Origin: Williamsia sterculiae
GTDB taxonomy: Bacteria > Actinomycetota > Actinomycetes > Mycobacteriales > Mycobacteriaceae
NCBI RefSeq assembly: GCF_900156495.1
Contig: NZ_FTNT01000005.1
Coordinates: 64,148-128,147, forward strand
Reading direction: 5' to 3'
Length of the DNA: 64,000 bases
The translations under genes were made by a program, and so were the position numbers. Of the stretch, positions 26,022 through 33,316 are shown piece by piece (position 1 is the first letter of the stretch; each line of letters begins with the position of its first letter). Below the pieces are notes generated by a model. The model was not told where the DNA came from, made no database searches, and worked only from the letters and a program-made list of their open reading frames with translations.

Positions 26022-27194
26022 TCAGAGGCCCAGGATGGTCTTGGCGATGACTCCCCGCTGAATCTCGTTGGAGCCACCGAAGATCGACAGTTTGCGCAGG
26101 TTCAGGTATTGCGTTGCCGATGCGCTCGCCGCGGGGTCGGCTCCGAGGTCCCCGTCGGCGGTCACCAAGGAGGCATCGGCACCGGCGGCAGTCATCCGCA
26201 GCCGGGTGAGTTCCTGCAGCGCCTGCGTCCCCTCCAGTTTCAGCAACGATGAGACGGGGCTCGCGACGCCGTGCTCCGATGCTCCGGTGACGCGCAGCTG
26301 GGTGGCCTCGAGGGCGAGCAGCTGGGTCTTGATGCGGTGCATCGACCCGCGGAAGTCGGGGTCGTCGGCAAGCGGGCCCACCCCGGTCGATGTGGTCGCG
26401 GCGGATGCCGCGAGGTCGGCGTAGATCCGCTGCGCGGTCCCGACCTGAGCGATGCTGTTGCGCTCGTTGCCGAGCAGGAACTTGGCGTAACCCCACCCCT
26501 TGTTCTCCTCCCCCACCAGGTTCTCGACGGGTACGACGACGTCGTCGAAGAAGAACTCGTTGACCTCGGCGCTGCCGTCGACCAGGGTGATCGGCCGACG
26601 CTCGATGCCCGGTGTGGCCAGGTCCAGGAGCAGAAACGAGATGCCCTGCTGCTTACGCGGTGCGTCGGGGTCGGTCCGCGCGAGGACGAACATCCAGTCG
26701 CCGTACTGGCCGAGGGTGGTCCAGGTCTTCTGTCCGTTGAGGATGTACACGTCGCCGTCGCGTCGAGCGGTGGTCTTCAACGATGCGAGGTCGGAGCCGG
26801 CCTCCGGCTCCGAGAAGCCCTGCGACCACCAGATGTCGAGGTTCGCGGTGGCCGGCAGGAACTTCTGCTTCTGTGCGTCACTGCCGAACTCGGCGATGAT
26901 CGGCCCCACCATCGAGACGTTGAAGGCCAGCGGTTGCGGCACGGCCGCGCGCTGCAGCTCGGAGCCGTAGATGTGCGACTGCGTGGCCGACCAGTCACGA
27001 CCGCCCCAGGCGACGGGCCAGTGCGGAACGGCGAGACCATGCCGGTGGAGGATGCGTTGGCTGTCGACGATGTCGTCGCGCGTGGTCTGATTCAACGCGC
27101 TGCGACGCCGGATGTCGGCGGGGATCTCACCGAGGAACACCTCGCGCAGCCCGTCGCGGAATTCGATGTCGTCGCTGGAGAGTTCGAGGTCCAT
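26022..27194 (-). CDS. acyl-CoA dehydrogenase, subunit 2 of adjacent pair
   Basis: 390 residues from ATG 27194 (MDLELSSDDIEF). It has typical ACAD architecture: WSQGFSEPEAGSDLASLKTTA in the FAD/substrate middle domain, NGQKTWTTLGQYGDWMFVLART, and the C-terminal LSIFGGSNEIQRGVIAKTILGL. The last motif is the standard FAD-binding C terminus, so this subunit probably binds flavin. It lies between the CoA-transferase (49 bp away) and the other ACAD, in one operon. Confidence 0.92.
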   Translation of the reverse strand: MDLELSSDDIEFRDGLREVFLGEIPADIRRRSALNQTTRDDIVDSQRILHRHGLAVPHWPVAWGGRDWSATQSHIYGSELQRAAVPQPLAFNVSMVGPIIAEFGSDAQKQKFLPATANLDIWWSQGFSEPEAGSDLASLKTTARRDGDVYILNGQKTWTTLGQYGDWMFVLARTDPDAPRKQQGISFLLLDLATPGIERRPITLVDGSAEVNEFFFDDVVVPVENLVGEENKGWGYAKFLLGNERNSIAQVGTAQRIYADLAASAATTSTGVGPLADDPDFRGSMHRIKTQLLALEATQLRVTGASEHGVASPVSSLLKLEGTQALQELTRLRMTAAGADASLVTADGDLGADPAASASATQYLNLRKLSIFGGSNEIQRGVIAKTILGL

Positions 27195-27243
27195 CAGTAT
27201 CTCTCTCTGTGATCGTCGGGAAGTCGATGAAAGGTTGTCGACG

Positions 27244-28506
27244 TCAGGCGTGTGCCGGGACGTGGGTCGCGCCGAGCACCTCGGCGGTACTGGCTCCGGC
27301 ACGCTCGGCGTGGCGGTAGAACCCGGTCGGTGTCTGCGAGAAGTGCAGCGGATTGGCCACCACACGGATGGTTCCCTCCGTGGGGTGCTCCATCTCGGTG
27401 ATGAGCCCCACCTCACGCACGTACGGATCGTCGGGCAGATCGGCGATGTCGACCACGACGCCGTAGGGCATGTCGTTGGCGGTCAGGTACTGCTCCCACT
27501 CGGCGGTCGTCTTGGTGGTGGAGTGCGCGAGCACCTTCTCGATGCCGTCGGTGAAGACGGGCCGATCGATGACCGGCGAATCCCACACCGGATCGGCGGC
27601 ATCGGAGTCGAGACCGGCACCGATGAGCAGCTTGCGCACGGCGTCGTTGGTGTAGGGCACCGCGGCGATGGCGCCACCGTCCTTGGTGCGCATGGCAGCG
27701 TGCGCGGGGGTCAGACTCAGGGGGTTGCCCACATCACCCGCGGCGGGTACGAAGACGTCACCGCCCATGTGCTCCACCATGTTCACCGCGATCATCGCGT
27801 CGGCCATGGCCAGCGTCAGGTGCTGGCCTTCGCCGGTGCGGAGTTGGTGGTAGAGGGCCGCGAGGATGCCGTTGAGCAGGTAGAGCGCCGCGGTCTTGTC
27901 CGCGATGAACGTCGGCATGAACTGCAGCGAGTCACCCGACCGGTCCTGCAGGTTGACGAGACCCGAGACCGCCTGGATCACCTCGTCGTAGGCGGGTCGG
28001 TTGCCCTGTGACGACTCGGGGGCGAAGCCTTGGGCATGGGCGTAGATGAGGTGCGGGAACCGCTCGTGCACGTCGTCGTAACCGAGTCCGAGGCGGTCGA
28101 GGGCGCCGGCACGCATGTTGGTGACCAGTACGTCGGCGCCGGCGAGGATGCCGAACAGGTCCGAGATTCCCTGCGGGTCCTTGAGGTTCAGCGCAACGCT
28201 GCGCTTGTTCCGATTCACCTGCATGTACAGCGGTGCCATACCGGGGTTGCGGCCCGTGTTGGCCGGCGACTGGCGCGCGGTGTCGAACGGTGGCTCGATC
28301 CGGATGACGTCGGCACCGAAGTCACCCAGGATCTGGGTGGCGTACGGCCCCATCACCACGGTCGAGATGTCGACGACCGTCACACCGGCCAGGGGGCCCG
28401 CCGACTGTGGCCCCGTCGTTTGCGGCCCCGCCGTCTGCAGCCCCCTCGTTTGCGGCCCCGCCGTCTGTTCGGTCGCGACTCTGGTTCGTACGTCGTCGGT
28501 AGCCAT
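27244..28506 (-). CDS. CaiB/BaiF family (class III) CoA-transferase with N-terminal pentapeptide repeat
   Basis: A 420-residue CoA-transferase that would activate a free acid by moving CoA from a donor acyl-CoA. The family core starts at about residue 36 (AGPLAGVTVVDISTVVMGPYATQILGDFGADVIRIEPP), and the catalytic Asp174 is in AYDEVIQAVSG. Residues 15-39 are five TAGPQ-like pentapeptides not expected in the family. No start codon lies between the repeat and the core, so it is translated. ATG 28506 is the first gene of the six-gene operon and is divergent from a LysR gene. Confidence 0.92.
   Translation of the reverse strand: MATDDVRTRVATEQTAGPQTRGLQTAGPQTTGPQSAGPLAGVTVVDISTVVMGPYATQILGDFGADVIRIEPPFDTARQSPANTGRNPGMAPLYMQVNRNKRSVALNLKDPQGISDLFGILAGADVLVTNMRAGALDRLGLGYDDVHERFPHLIYAHAQGFAPESSQGNRPAYDEVIQAVSGLVNLQDRSGDSLQFMPTFIADKTAALYLLNGILAALYHQLRTGEGQHLTLAMADAMIAVNMVEHMGGDVFVPAAGDVGNPLSLTPAHAAMRTKDGGAIAAVPYTNDAVRKLLIGAGLDSDAADPVWDSPVIDRPVFTDGIEKVLAHSTTKTTAEWEQYLTANDMPYGVVVDIADLPDDPYVREVGLITEMEHPTEGTIRVVANPLHFSQTPTGFYRHAERAGASTAEVLGATHVPAHA
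28390..28464 (-). repeat. five 15-bp in-frame repeats (TAGPQ-like units)
   Basis: Codons 15-39 of the CoA-transferase read TAGPQ, TRGLQ, TAGPQ, TTGPQ, SAGPL. At DNA level this is a degenerate 15-bp tandem repeat with a GGCCCC core. It probably arose by slippage and may vary in copy number between strains. Confidence 0.7.
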
Positions 28507-28557
28507 GTTCGCTCCTTCGTCGATGATCTCGAAGTACCTGTCTTCGACGCTAGGTCG

Positions 28558-28570
28558 TTACTGGAACTAA
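28558..28570. promoter_or_regulatory. LysR T-N11-A box candidate
   Basis: TTACTGGAACTAA has the TTA-N7-TAA form of a LysR site. It lies in the 129-bp gap between the divergent CoA-transferase (start 28506) and LysR gene (start 28636). Position is right for dual control; the sequence match alone is weak. Confidence 0.35.
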
Positions 28571-28635
28571 AGGAATTACCGTCTGACTCACCCCGGTGTG
28601 TCCACAGCGATAACACCGTGCCTATCCTGTGTCTG

Positions 28636-29505
28636 GTGGAGATGCACCACCTGCGCTATTTCTTGGCCGTCGCCCGCGAGTTGAACTTCACCCGTGCGGC
28701 GCGCTCGTTGAACATGTCGGTGCCACCGTTGAGCCAACGCATTCGAGCGCTGGAGCGTGAGCTGGGTACGCCGTTGTTCGATCGGTCCACCCACCACACG
28801 CGACTGACGCGCGCCGGCGAGACGCTGCTGCCGTTGGCGACGTCGGTGGTCGCCGACTTCGACGCGATCCCCCACCTCGTCGGCAACGATCAGGAACGCC
28901 GACCCGACGTCCGCCTCGCCGTTCCGGACGTCCTCAATCCGCGACACCGACGTGAGCTGGGTGAGTCCATGCGCCGGCTCGAGAACGATGTCACGTTCAC
29001 CCTGCGACAGATGCCGTCGCTGGAGATGGAGGCGGCGCTGCTCAGCGGTTCGCTCGACATCGCCATCGCCCACGTGGGAACGACCGACGCGCGATTGTCC
29101 GTGCGCGTCCTCTACAACGAGCCACTGGGAGCCGTCGTCGACATCACCCGCTTCCCCGGCCGGTCGTCGTTGTCGTCCGCCGATCTCCGGGGTATGCGCT
29201 ACATCCAGGGACCCCGACACTGGGATCTCGAGGGCCGTCGCGGCGACCGCCTAGCGGCGGTGGGCGCCGTGGTGGACTCCGACGCCCAGTTCAGCGACAC
29301 CAACGGCCTGCTGATCTTTCTGGCCGGCACACCGGCGTTCACCCTCGCGCCGACAGAATCGGAAGCCGTGAGCGCGATCGACAGCGAGCAGTTCGCGATC
29401 CTCCCCATCGATGACATCACCGAAACCCTCACCACGTACCTCGTGCGCCGTACCGCCGACCACTGGCTCGACCCAGTGGTCGCGGCGCTGGCGACGATTG
29501 CGTAG
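28636..29505 (+). CDS. LysR-family transcriptional regulator
   Basis: A 289-residue regulator. The N-terminal winged HTH (about 1-60) reads MHHLRYFLAVARELNFTRAA and SVPPLSQRIRALERELGTPLFDRS. The C-terminal effector domain covers about 90-285. It is divergent from the six-gene catabolic operon and is the obvious candidate regulator, with a CoA-thioester or free acid as possible inducer (inference). The start is GTG 28636; ATG 28642 and GTG 28618 are in-frame alternatives. The open frame upstream to 28030 overlaps the CoA-transferase and is not LysR sequence. Confidence 0.9.
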   Translation: MEMHHLRYFLAVARELNFTRAARSLNMSVPPLSQRIRALERELGTPLFDRSTHHTRLTRAGETLLPLATSVVADFDAIPHLVGNDQERRPDVRLAVPDVLNPRHRRELGESMRRLENDVTFTLRQMPSLEMEAALLSGSLDIAIAHVGTTDARLSVRVLYNEPLGAVVDITRFPGRSSLSSADLRGMRYIQGPRHWDLEGRRGDRLAAVGAVVDSDAQFSDTNGLLIFLAGTPAFTLAPTESEAVSAIDSEQFAILPIDDITETLTTYLVRRTADHWLDPVVAALATIA

Positions 29506-29546
29506 TCCCTGAGCACGAGCGATGACATGGAACCCGGCGTCACCCG

Positions 29547-30095
29547 CTAACGGCGGTTGTCGCGTGTGGCCTGGTCTGTCCCCGCGCCGATCTCGCGGTG
29601 TGCCCAGTCGAGCCACTCGATCTGGGCGGTGAGGGATCGCCGTCCGTACTCCAGTGCGATACGGGCGTACAGGTCGGCGTCGGTGTCGTCCCACGGCACG
29701 TCCTCGGCGACCGCGTCCAGTCTGTCGCGCCAGGCGCGACTGGTGGCCTCGACCCGGTCCAAGATCCCGTCGGCTTCGGAACGACTGACCTCGGAGAGCA
29801 GGAAAACTCTGAGCAGCATGGGGTTACGGAAGGGTTCGGGATCACTGGACGTCAGCCAAGCACGCAGTTCGCCGCGTCCGTCCTCGGTGATGCGATAGTT
29901 CTTCCGGCCGCGTGCCCCGCGTGAACTGATCTCCACCAGGCCGTCGGCATCCAGTCGGTTCAGCTCGTTGTAGAGCTGGCTCTGCGTCGCGGGCCATACG
30001 TTGGCCAGGGACTCGTTGAACATCTTGAGCAGGTCGTACCCGCTGCTGTCGGGGTACTGGGCGATCAGCCCCAGCGCACCCATTCGAAGACTCAT
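29547..30095 (-). CDS. PadR-family transcriptional regulator
   Basis: 182 residues. The N-terminal PadR winged helix (about 1-85) has SGYDLLKMFNESLANVWPATQSQLYNELNRLDADGLVE with the basic wing GRKNYRIT. The C-terminal helical Vir_act_alpha_C-like dimerisation domain is about 90-175. PadR proteins repress nearby genes and respond to small phenolic or hydrophobic ligands. It is divergent from a membrane protein and a carotenoid-oxygenase-family gene. The intergenic region holds paired TTGACATGT repeats and a palindrome. The ATG at 30095 starts MSLRMGALGLI. It is convergent with the LysR gene. Confidence 0.9.
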   Translation of the reverse strand: MSLRMGALGLIAQYPDSSGYDLLKMFNESLANVWPATQSQLYNELNRLDADGLVEISSRGARGRKNYRITEDGRGELRAWLTSSDPEPFRNPMLLRVFLLSEVSRSEADGILDRVEATSRAWRDRLDAVAEDVPWDDTDADLYARIALEYGRRSLTAQIEWLDWAHREIGAGTDQATRDNRR

Positions 30096-30109
30096 ACCCC
30101 GACCTTACA

Positions 30110-30165
30110 TTCCACTATTGACATGTGGGTATTGATAGACCAGTCTTGACATGTCAGAAGTGGAA
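30110..30165. promoter_or_regulatory. repeat-rich operator region between PadR gene and divergent operon
   Basis: TTGACATGT occurs at 30118-30126 and 30146-30154. The second is part of the perfect palindrome TGACATGTCA (30147-30156). TTCCACT (30110-30116) and its inverse AGTGGAA (30159-30165) bracket the set. ACAT/ATGT elements are typical of PadR operators, so autoregulated control of both directions is inferred. Confidence 0.55.
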
Positions 30166-30196
30166 CATTGCACGCGAACACCCTCGGAGGGTCCAC

Positions 30197-30766
30197 ATGA
30201 CCATCGTCAGAGCTCTTGCCGGCTGGATCGTCTTCGCGATCGTCGGCTCCTTCGCCGCCACGACCACTGCCGCACTGGTCGCGCTGATCACCGCCCTGCT
30301 CAGCCTGGCGCTGGGACTCCGGTCATATCGGGCGCTGTCCGCGACGGTCATCGAGCTGGCGACAGTGGTGTTCTTCACCGCTTTGGTTCCGGTGACCTAC
30401 CTGCACCCCACGATCGGACACTTCGATTCCTGGGTGGCGGCCGCTTCACAACTCTGGCTCGGCCTGACCGTCCTGGTCACGCTGCTGATCGGTGCCCCGT
30501 TCACGCTGGCGATCGCGAAACAGGATGCTCCCGAGGAGATCTGGGAGACGGCGGAGTTCCGTCGGTTCAATGTCGTGATCACGCGCGCCTGGATGGTCAG
30601 CTTCTTCACCTCGGCCACCCTCATCGCCGTGCTCTGCGCCACCGGAGTCGTCTCATCGTGGATGACGACCCTCATCGTGGTCGCCGGGATCGTCGTCCCG
30701 ATCCGCTTCACCGAGCACCGGGTGCGTGCTCTCAAGACCGCGTCGGATCCGGACGGAGTCCGGTGA
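30197..30766 (+). CDS. multi-pass membrane protein, unknown function
   Basis: A 189-residue protein with about six hydrophobic segments (near 5-22, 23-42, 48-68, 80-102, 129-147, 150-168). A charged loop after the fourth reads KQDAPEEIWETAEFRRF. No transporter family is recognised. ATG 30197 follows CTCGGAGGGT. It is divergent from the PadR regulator and 35 bp upstream of the carotenoid-oxygenase gene, so the two probably form one PadR-controlled operon. Efflux or membrane housing for a lipophilic substrate is possible but unsupported. Confidence 0.7.
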   Translation: MTIVRALAGWIVFAIVGSFAATTTAALVALITALLSLALGLRSYRALSATVIELATVVFFTALVPVTYLHPTIGHFDSWVAAASQLWLGLTVLVTLLIGAPFTLAIAKQDAPEEIWETAEFRRFNVVITRAWMVSFFTSATLIAVLCATGVVSSWMTTLIVVAGIVVPIRFTEHRVRALKTASDPDGVR

Positions 30767-30801
30767 TCGTGGACCATCCCAACGAGAAGCAAGGACCGGA
30801 C

Positions 30802-32088
30802 ATGTCCCAGAACGAGTTCTACCTTCAGGGCAACTATGCCCCAGTGTCCGACGAGCGCGCCGCGTTCGACCTCCCGGTGAGTGGCGACATCCCCCCCGAA
30901 CTCGACGGGCACTACCTGCGCAACGGCCCCAATCCGCGCCGGCCCGAGGACCATTGGTTCGCCGGCGATGGCATGGTCCACGGTGTCCACCTCGAGGGCG
31001 GCCGTGCACGCAGTTACCGGAACCGGTACATCCGCACCGAGAGCTTCACCGACCCGTTTCCGCTGTACAACGCGGACGGCACCCGCAACCTGCACGCCAG
31101 CGTCGCCAACACGCACGTCGTAGGTCACGCGGGCAAGATCCTGGCGCTCGTCGAATCGTCGCTCCCCTACGAGATCACCGCCGATCTGGCCACTGTCGGG
31201 TGCTACGACTTCGGCGGTGCTCTCGCCGATTCCATGACCGCCCACCCCAAGACCTGCCCGGACACCGGCGAGCTGCACTTCTTCGGCTACGGCAACCTGC
31301 ACGAGCCGTACGTCACCTACCACCGGGCGACCCCCGACGGCGAACTCGTGGTCGAACAGCCTGTCGACGTGCCCGCCCTGACGATGATGCACGATTTCTG
31401 CCTGACAGCGGATTACGTGATCTTCCTCGATCTCCCCGTCGTGTTCGACATGACTCTGGCGCTGGGGGGTGCGGCCATGCCGTATCGCTGGGACGACGAT
31501 TACGGCGCCCGGATGGGGGTGATGCGTCGTGACGATCCGTCGGCACCGCTGCGGTGGTTCGACATCGCTCCCTGCTACGTCTTCCACACCGCCAACGCCT
31601 ACCAACGCGATCACGCGATCGTCATCACCGGAGTGCGGTACGAGGAGCTGTGGCGTACCGATGGGAACGATTTCGCACATCCATCACACCTGTGGGAATG
31701 GACCCTGGATCTGCGGACCGGCATCGCCCGCGAACGTCAACTCGACGACGTCGATACCGAGTTCCCGCGCATCAACGACGCGCTGACCGGTCGTCCCACC
31801 GATCTGGTGTACACGGCAGCCGACCACGCGTTGTTGCGATACGACCTCGCTGCGAACACCATCAGCCGACACGACTTCGGTGACGACGAGCCCGGTGAGG
31901 CGACCTTCATTGCCCGCTCGGACGCCGAGGGGGACGGGTACCTGATGAGCTACGTCTACCGCCCCGCGACCGACCTCAGCGATCTGGTGATCCTCGACGC
32001 CGGCGACCTCGGCGCCGCGCCGCTGGCCACCGTTCACCTGCCACAGCGGGTTCCGCGCGGATTTCACGGCAACTGGTTCGGCGGGTGA
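30802..32088 (+). CDS. carotenoid-oxygenase family protein (CCD / stilbene-cleaving type)
   Basis: A 428-residue non-heme iron dioxygenase-family protein with a seven-bladed propeller fold. The four expected iron-binding His are visible: His148 (TAHPK), His197 (MMHDFCLT), His262 (VFHTANAY) and His422 (RGFHGNW). The family splits polyene or stilbene double bonds to aldehydes; substrate cannot be told here. The short N-terminal YLRNGPNPR motif is conserved. ATG 30802 has AAGGA 9 nt upstream; an in-frame GTG at 30763 near the previous stop is a weaker alternative. A PadR neighbour hints at a phenolic substrate such as a lignostilbene (inference). Confidence 0.9.
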   Translation: MSQNEFYLQGNYAPVSDERAAFDLPVSGDIPPELDGHYLRNGPNPRRPEDHWFAGDGMVHGVHLEGGRARSYRNRYIRTESFTDPFPLYNADGTRNLHASVANTHVVGHAGKILALVESSLPYEITADLATVGCYDFGGALADSMTAHPKTCPDTGELHFFGYGNLHEPYVTYHRATPDGELVVEQPVDVPALTMMHDFCLTADYVIFLDLPVVFDMTLALGGAAMPYRWDDDYGARMGVMRRDDPSAPLRWFDIAPCYVFHTANAYQRDHAIVITGVRYEELWRTDGNDFAHPSHLWEWTLDLRTGIARERQLDDVDTEFPRINDALTGRPTDLVYTAADHALLRYDLAANTISRHDFGDDEPGEATFIARSDAEGDGYLMSYVYRPATDLSDLVILDAGDLGAAPLATVHLPQRVPRGFHGNWFGG

Positions 32089-32202
32089 CACGGGAGTTCG
32101 CTCCGCTGGACGGGCTGTCAGTGCGCTGCCGGGAGAGCGGGGGTGCGGACCCAGTGCGACGCCGCCCGGCCTGGCCGGGGACGAACACACCGGTCACGTC
32201 TC

Positions 32203-32823
32203 CTACCTGCTGTCAGATCGTGAGCCGTCGATGGCGGCGTAAACCCCACGGAGTTGAGAACTCGCCGTGTGCTGCCCGGGCGCCGACATCCCGCTTGCAC
32301 CGTAACGCTGCGCCCAGCCCGGTGGTACCCAACCTCCGTTGAGGAACTGTGGATGCCGCCGGTGGCGTACGCGAGCCCAGAAGGTGAATACCAGCTCGGC
32401 CCACTCCGAGCCGAGTATCCAAGTGACGTGCCCATTGGCGGAATCACCACTGAACTGGACGGTTCCTGGAGCGACCAGTTGCATTGACCCGATCGCATCC
32501 CACCACCACGAGTACATACCGCGCTGGGTCTGCATGCGGAACCCGTGAGTGCTGACGAATAGTGCGCCCTGGTCGATCTGCTTCCAACGCGCCACAGCCG
32601 CGGCCTGTGCTGCACTTCGACGGCTGCCGTTACCGAGTGCTCGTCCGGCCGCCATCCCCGCAGTCAGCGCCAATCCTGTCCCACCGCTGGCAAAGAAGAA
32701 CCCATTGTTGTGTACATAAGAGCCATCTCCCATCGCACCGAAATCGTGCAGCGTGAAGGCTCCCTGCACGACGATCCGCTCGCTCGAATCCGCTGGCGGA
32801 AACGGCGTCAGGACTTCCGGCAC
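32203..32823 (-). CDS. hypothetical protein, Trp-rich, soluble
   Basis: A 206-residue protein. After a proline-rich start come an Ala/Gly-rich segment (GGTGLALTAGMAAGRALG) and an aromatic, PH/GRAM-like stretch, THGFRMQTQRGMYSWWWDAI ... HVTWILGSEWAELVFTFWARV ... HPQFLNGGWVPPGW. I recall similar unnamed proteins in actinobacteria but know no function. Codon use is less GC-biased than in its neighbours. It is convergent with the carotenoid-oxygenase gene and the last gene of the accessory block before tRNA-Ala. Confidence 0.65.
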   Translation of the reverse strand: MPEVLTPFPPADSSERIVVQGAFTLHDFGAMGDGSYVHNNGFFFASGGTGLALTAGMAAGRALGNGSRRSAAQAAAVARWKQIDQGALFVSTHGFRMQTQRGMYSWWWDAIGSMQLVAPGTVQFSGDSANGHVTWILGSEWAELVFTFWARVRHRRHPQFLNGGWVPPGWAQRYGASGMSAPGQHTASSQLRGVYAAIDGSRSDSR

Positions 32824-32990
32824 ATCGTCGAGGCGGCCGGCGTCGAACCAGGCCTCACGCTACAGGCGAGCCACCGAGAAGGGTCGAACGCTCGGCGTTG
32901 ACTTACCCCAGTTGTGACAGACCGACAGGCCCATCGAACCAGAACAATGGCCCACTCAACGTCAACGAGGGCACGCTCGGCGTATGTGTG

Positions 32991-33063
32991 TGGAGCCTAG
33001 GAGATTCGAACTCCTGACATCTGCCTTGCAAAGGCAGCGCTCTACCAACTGAGCTAAGGCCCC
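32991..33063 (-). tRNA. tRNA-Ala (anticodon TGC)
   Basis: The reverse strand gives acceptor GGGGCCT paired with AGGCTCC (one G-U), D arm GCTC-AGTTGGTA-GAGC, anticodon loop TTTGCAA (TGC) and T arm AGGAG-TTCGAAT-CTCCT. Discriminator A at 32991; CCA is not encoded. It lies downstream of tRNA-Ile as in mycobacteria. Confidence 0.95.
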
Positions 33064-33073
33064 GTGCCGGTAC

Positions 33074-33187
33074 TCACCGGCGGGAGGGGTTGGCGTGCCA
33101 AACCTCGATCTTGCGATTCGACTCGACCAGCAGGCCGCCGACGATCAGCGCGAGCGCACCGATGACGATCAGCAGAACCTTTACCAC
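33074..33187 (-). CDS. 37-residue membrane peptide between tRNA-Ile and tRNA-Ala (DLW-39-like?)
   Basis: The frame starts at GTG 33187, 2 nt after the tRNA-Ile 3' end, and stops at TGA 33074-33076. The product MVKVLLIVIGALALIVGGLL has one hydrophobic helix, followed by a charged tail with KIEVW. Actinobacteria carry tiny DLW-39 proteins near these tRNAs with an N-terminal helix and a C-terminal charged-Leu-Trp motif; the resemblance is loose. There is no room for a Shine-Dalgarno outside the tRNA, so translation would need a processed, leaderless message. Function unknown. Confidence 0.45.
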   Translation of the reverse strand: MVKVLLIVIGALALIVGGLLVESNRKIEVWHANPSRR

Positions 33188-33188
33188 G

Positions 33189-33262
33189 TGGGCCTAGGAG
33201 GACTTGAACCTCCGACCTCTTCGTTATCAGCGAAGCGCTCTAACCGCCTGAGCTATAGGCCC
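33189..33262 (-). tRNA. tRNA-Ile (anticodon GAT)
   Basis: The reverse strand gives acceptor GGGCCTA paired with TAGGCCC, D arm GCTC-AGGCGGTTA-GAGC, anticodon stem TTCGC with loop CTGATAA (GAT), and T arm GGAGG-TTCAAGT-CCTCC. Discriminator A at 33189; CCA is not encoded. It follows gyrA and the DUF3566 gene as in mycobacteria. Confidence 0.95.
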
Positions 33263-33316
33263 GTGAACCGAGGTGCAAGATTACCCGACGGCCTCGGCTG
33301 GTGACAAAACGGCTGG

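Noticed and set aside
32888-32983. ACGCTCGGCGT occurring twice, 85 bp apart, before tRNA-Ala
   Set aside because: Short, no dyad symmetry, no gene start nearby; not enough to call an attachment site.
32991-33063. tRNA-Ala as an integration site for the 19-33 kb block
   Set aside because: No duplicated tRNA 3' end seen near 19.4 kb and no integrase gene in the block; kept only as a possibility in the block finding.
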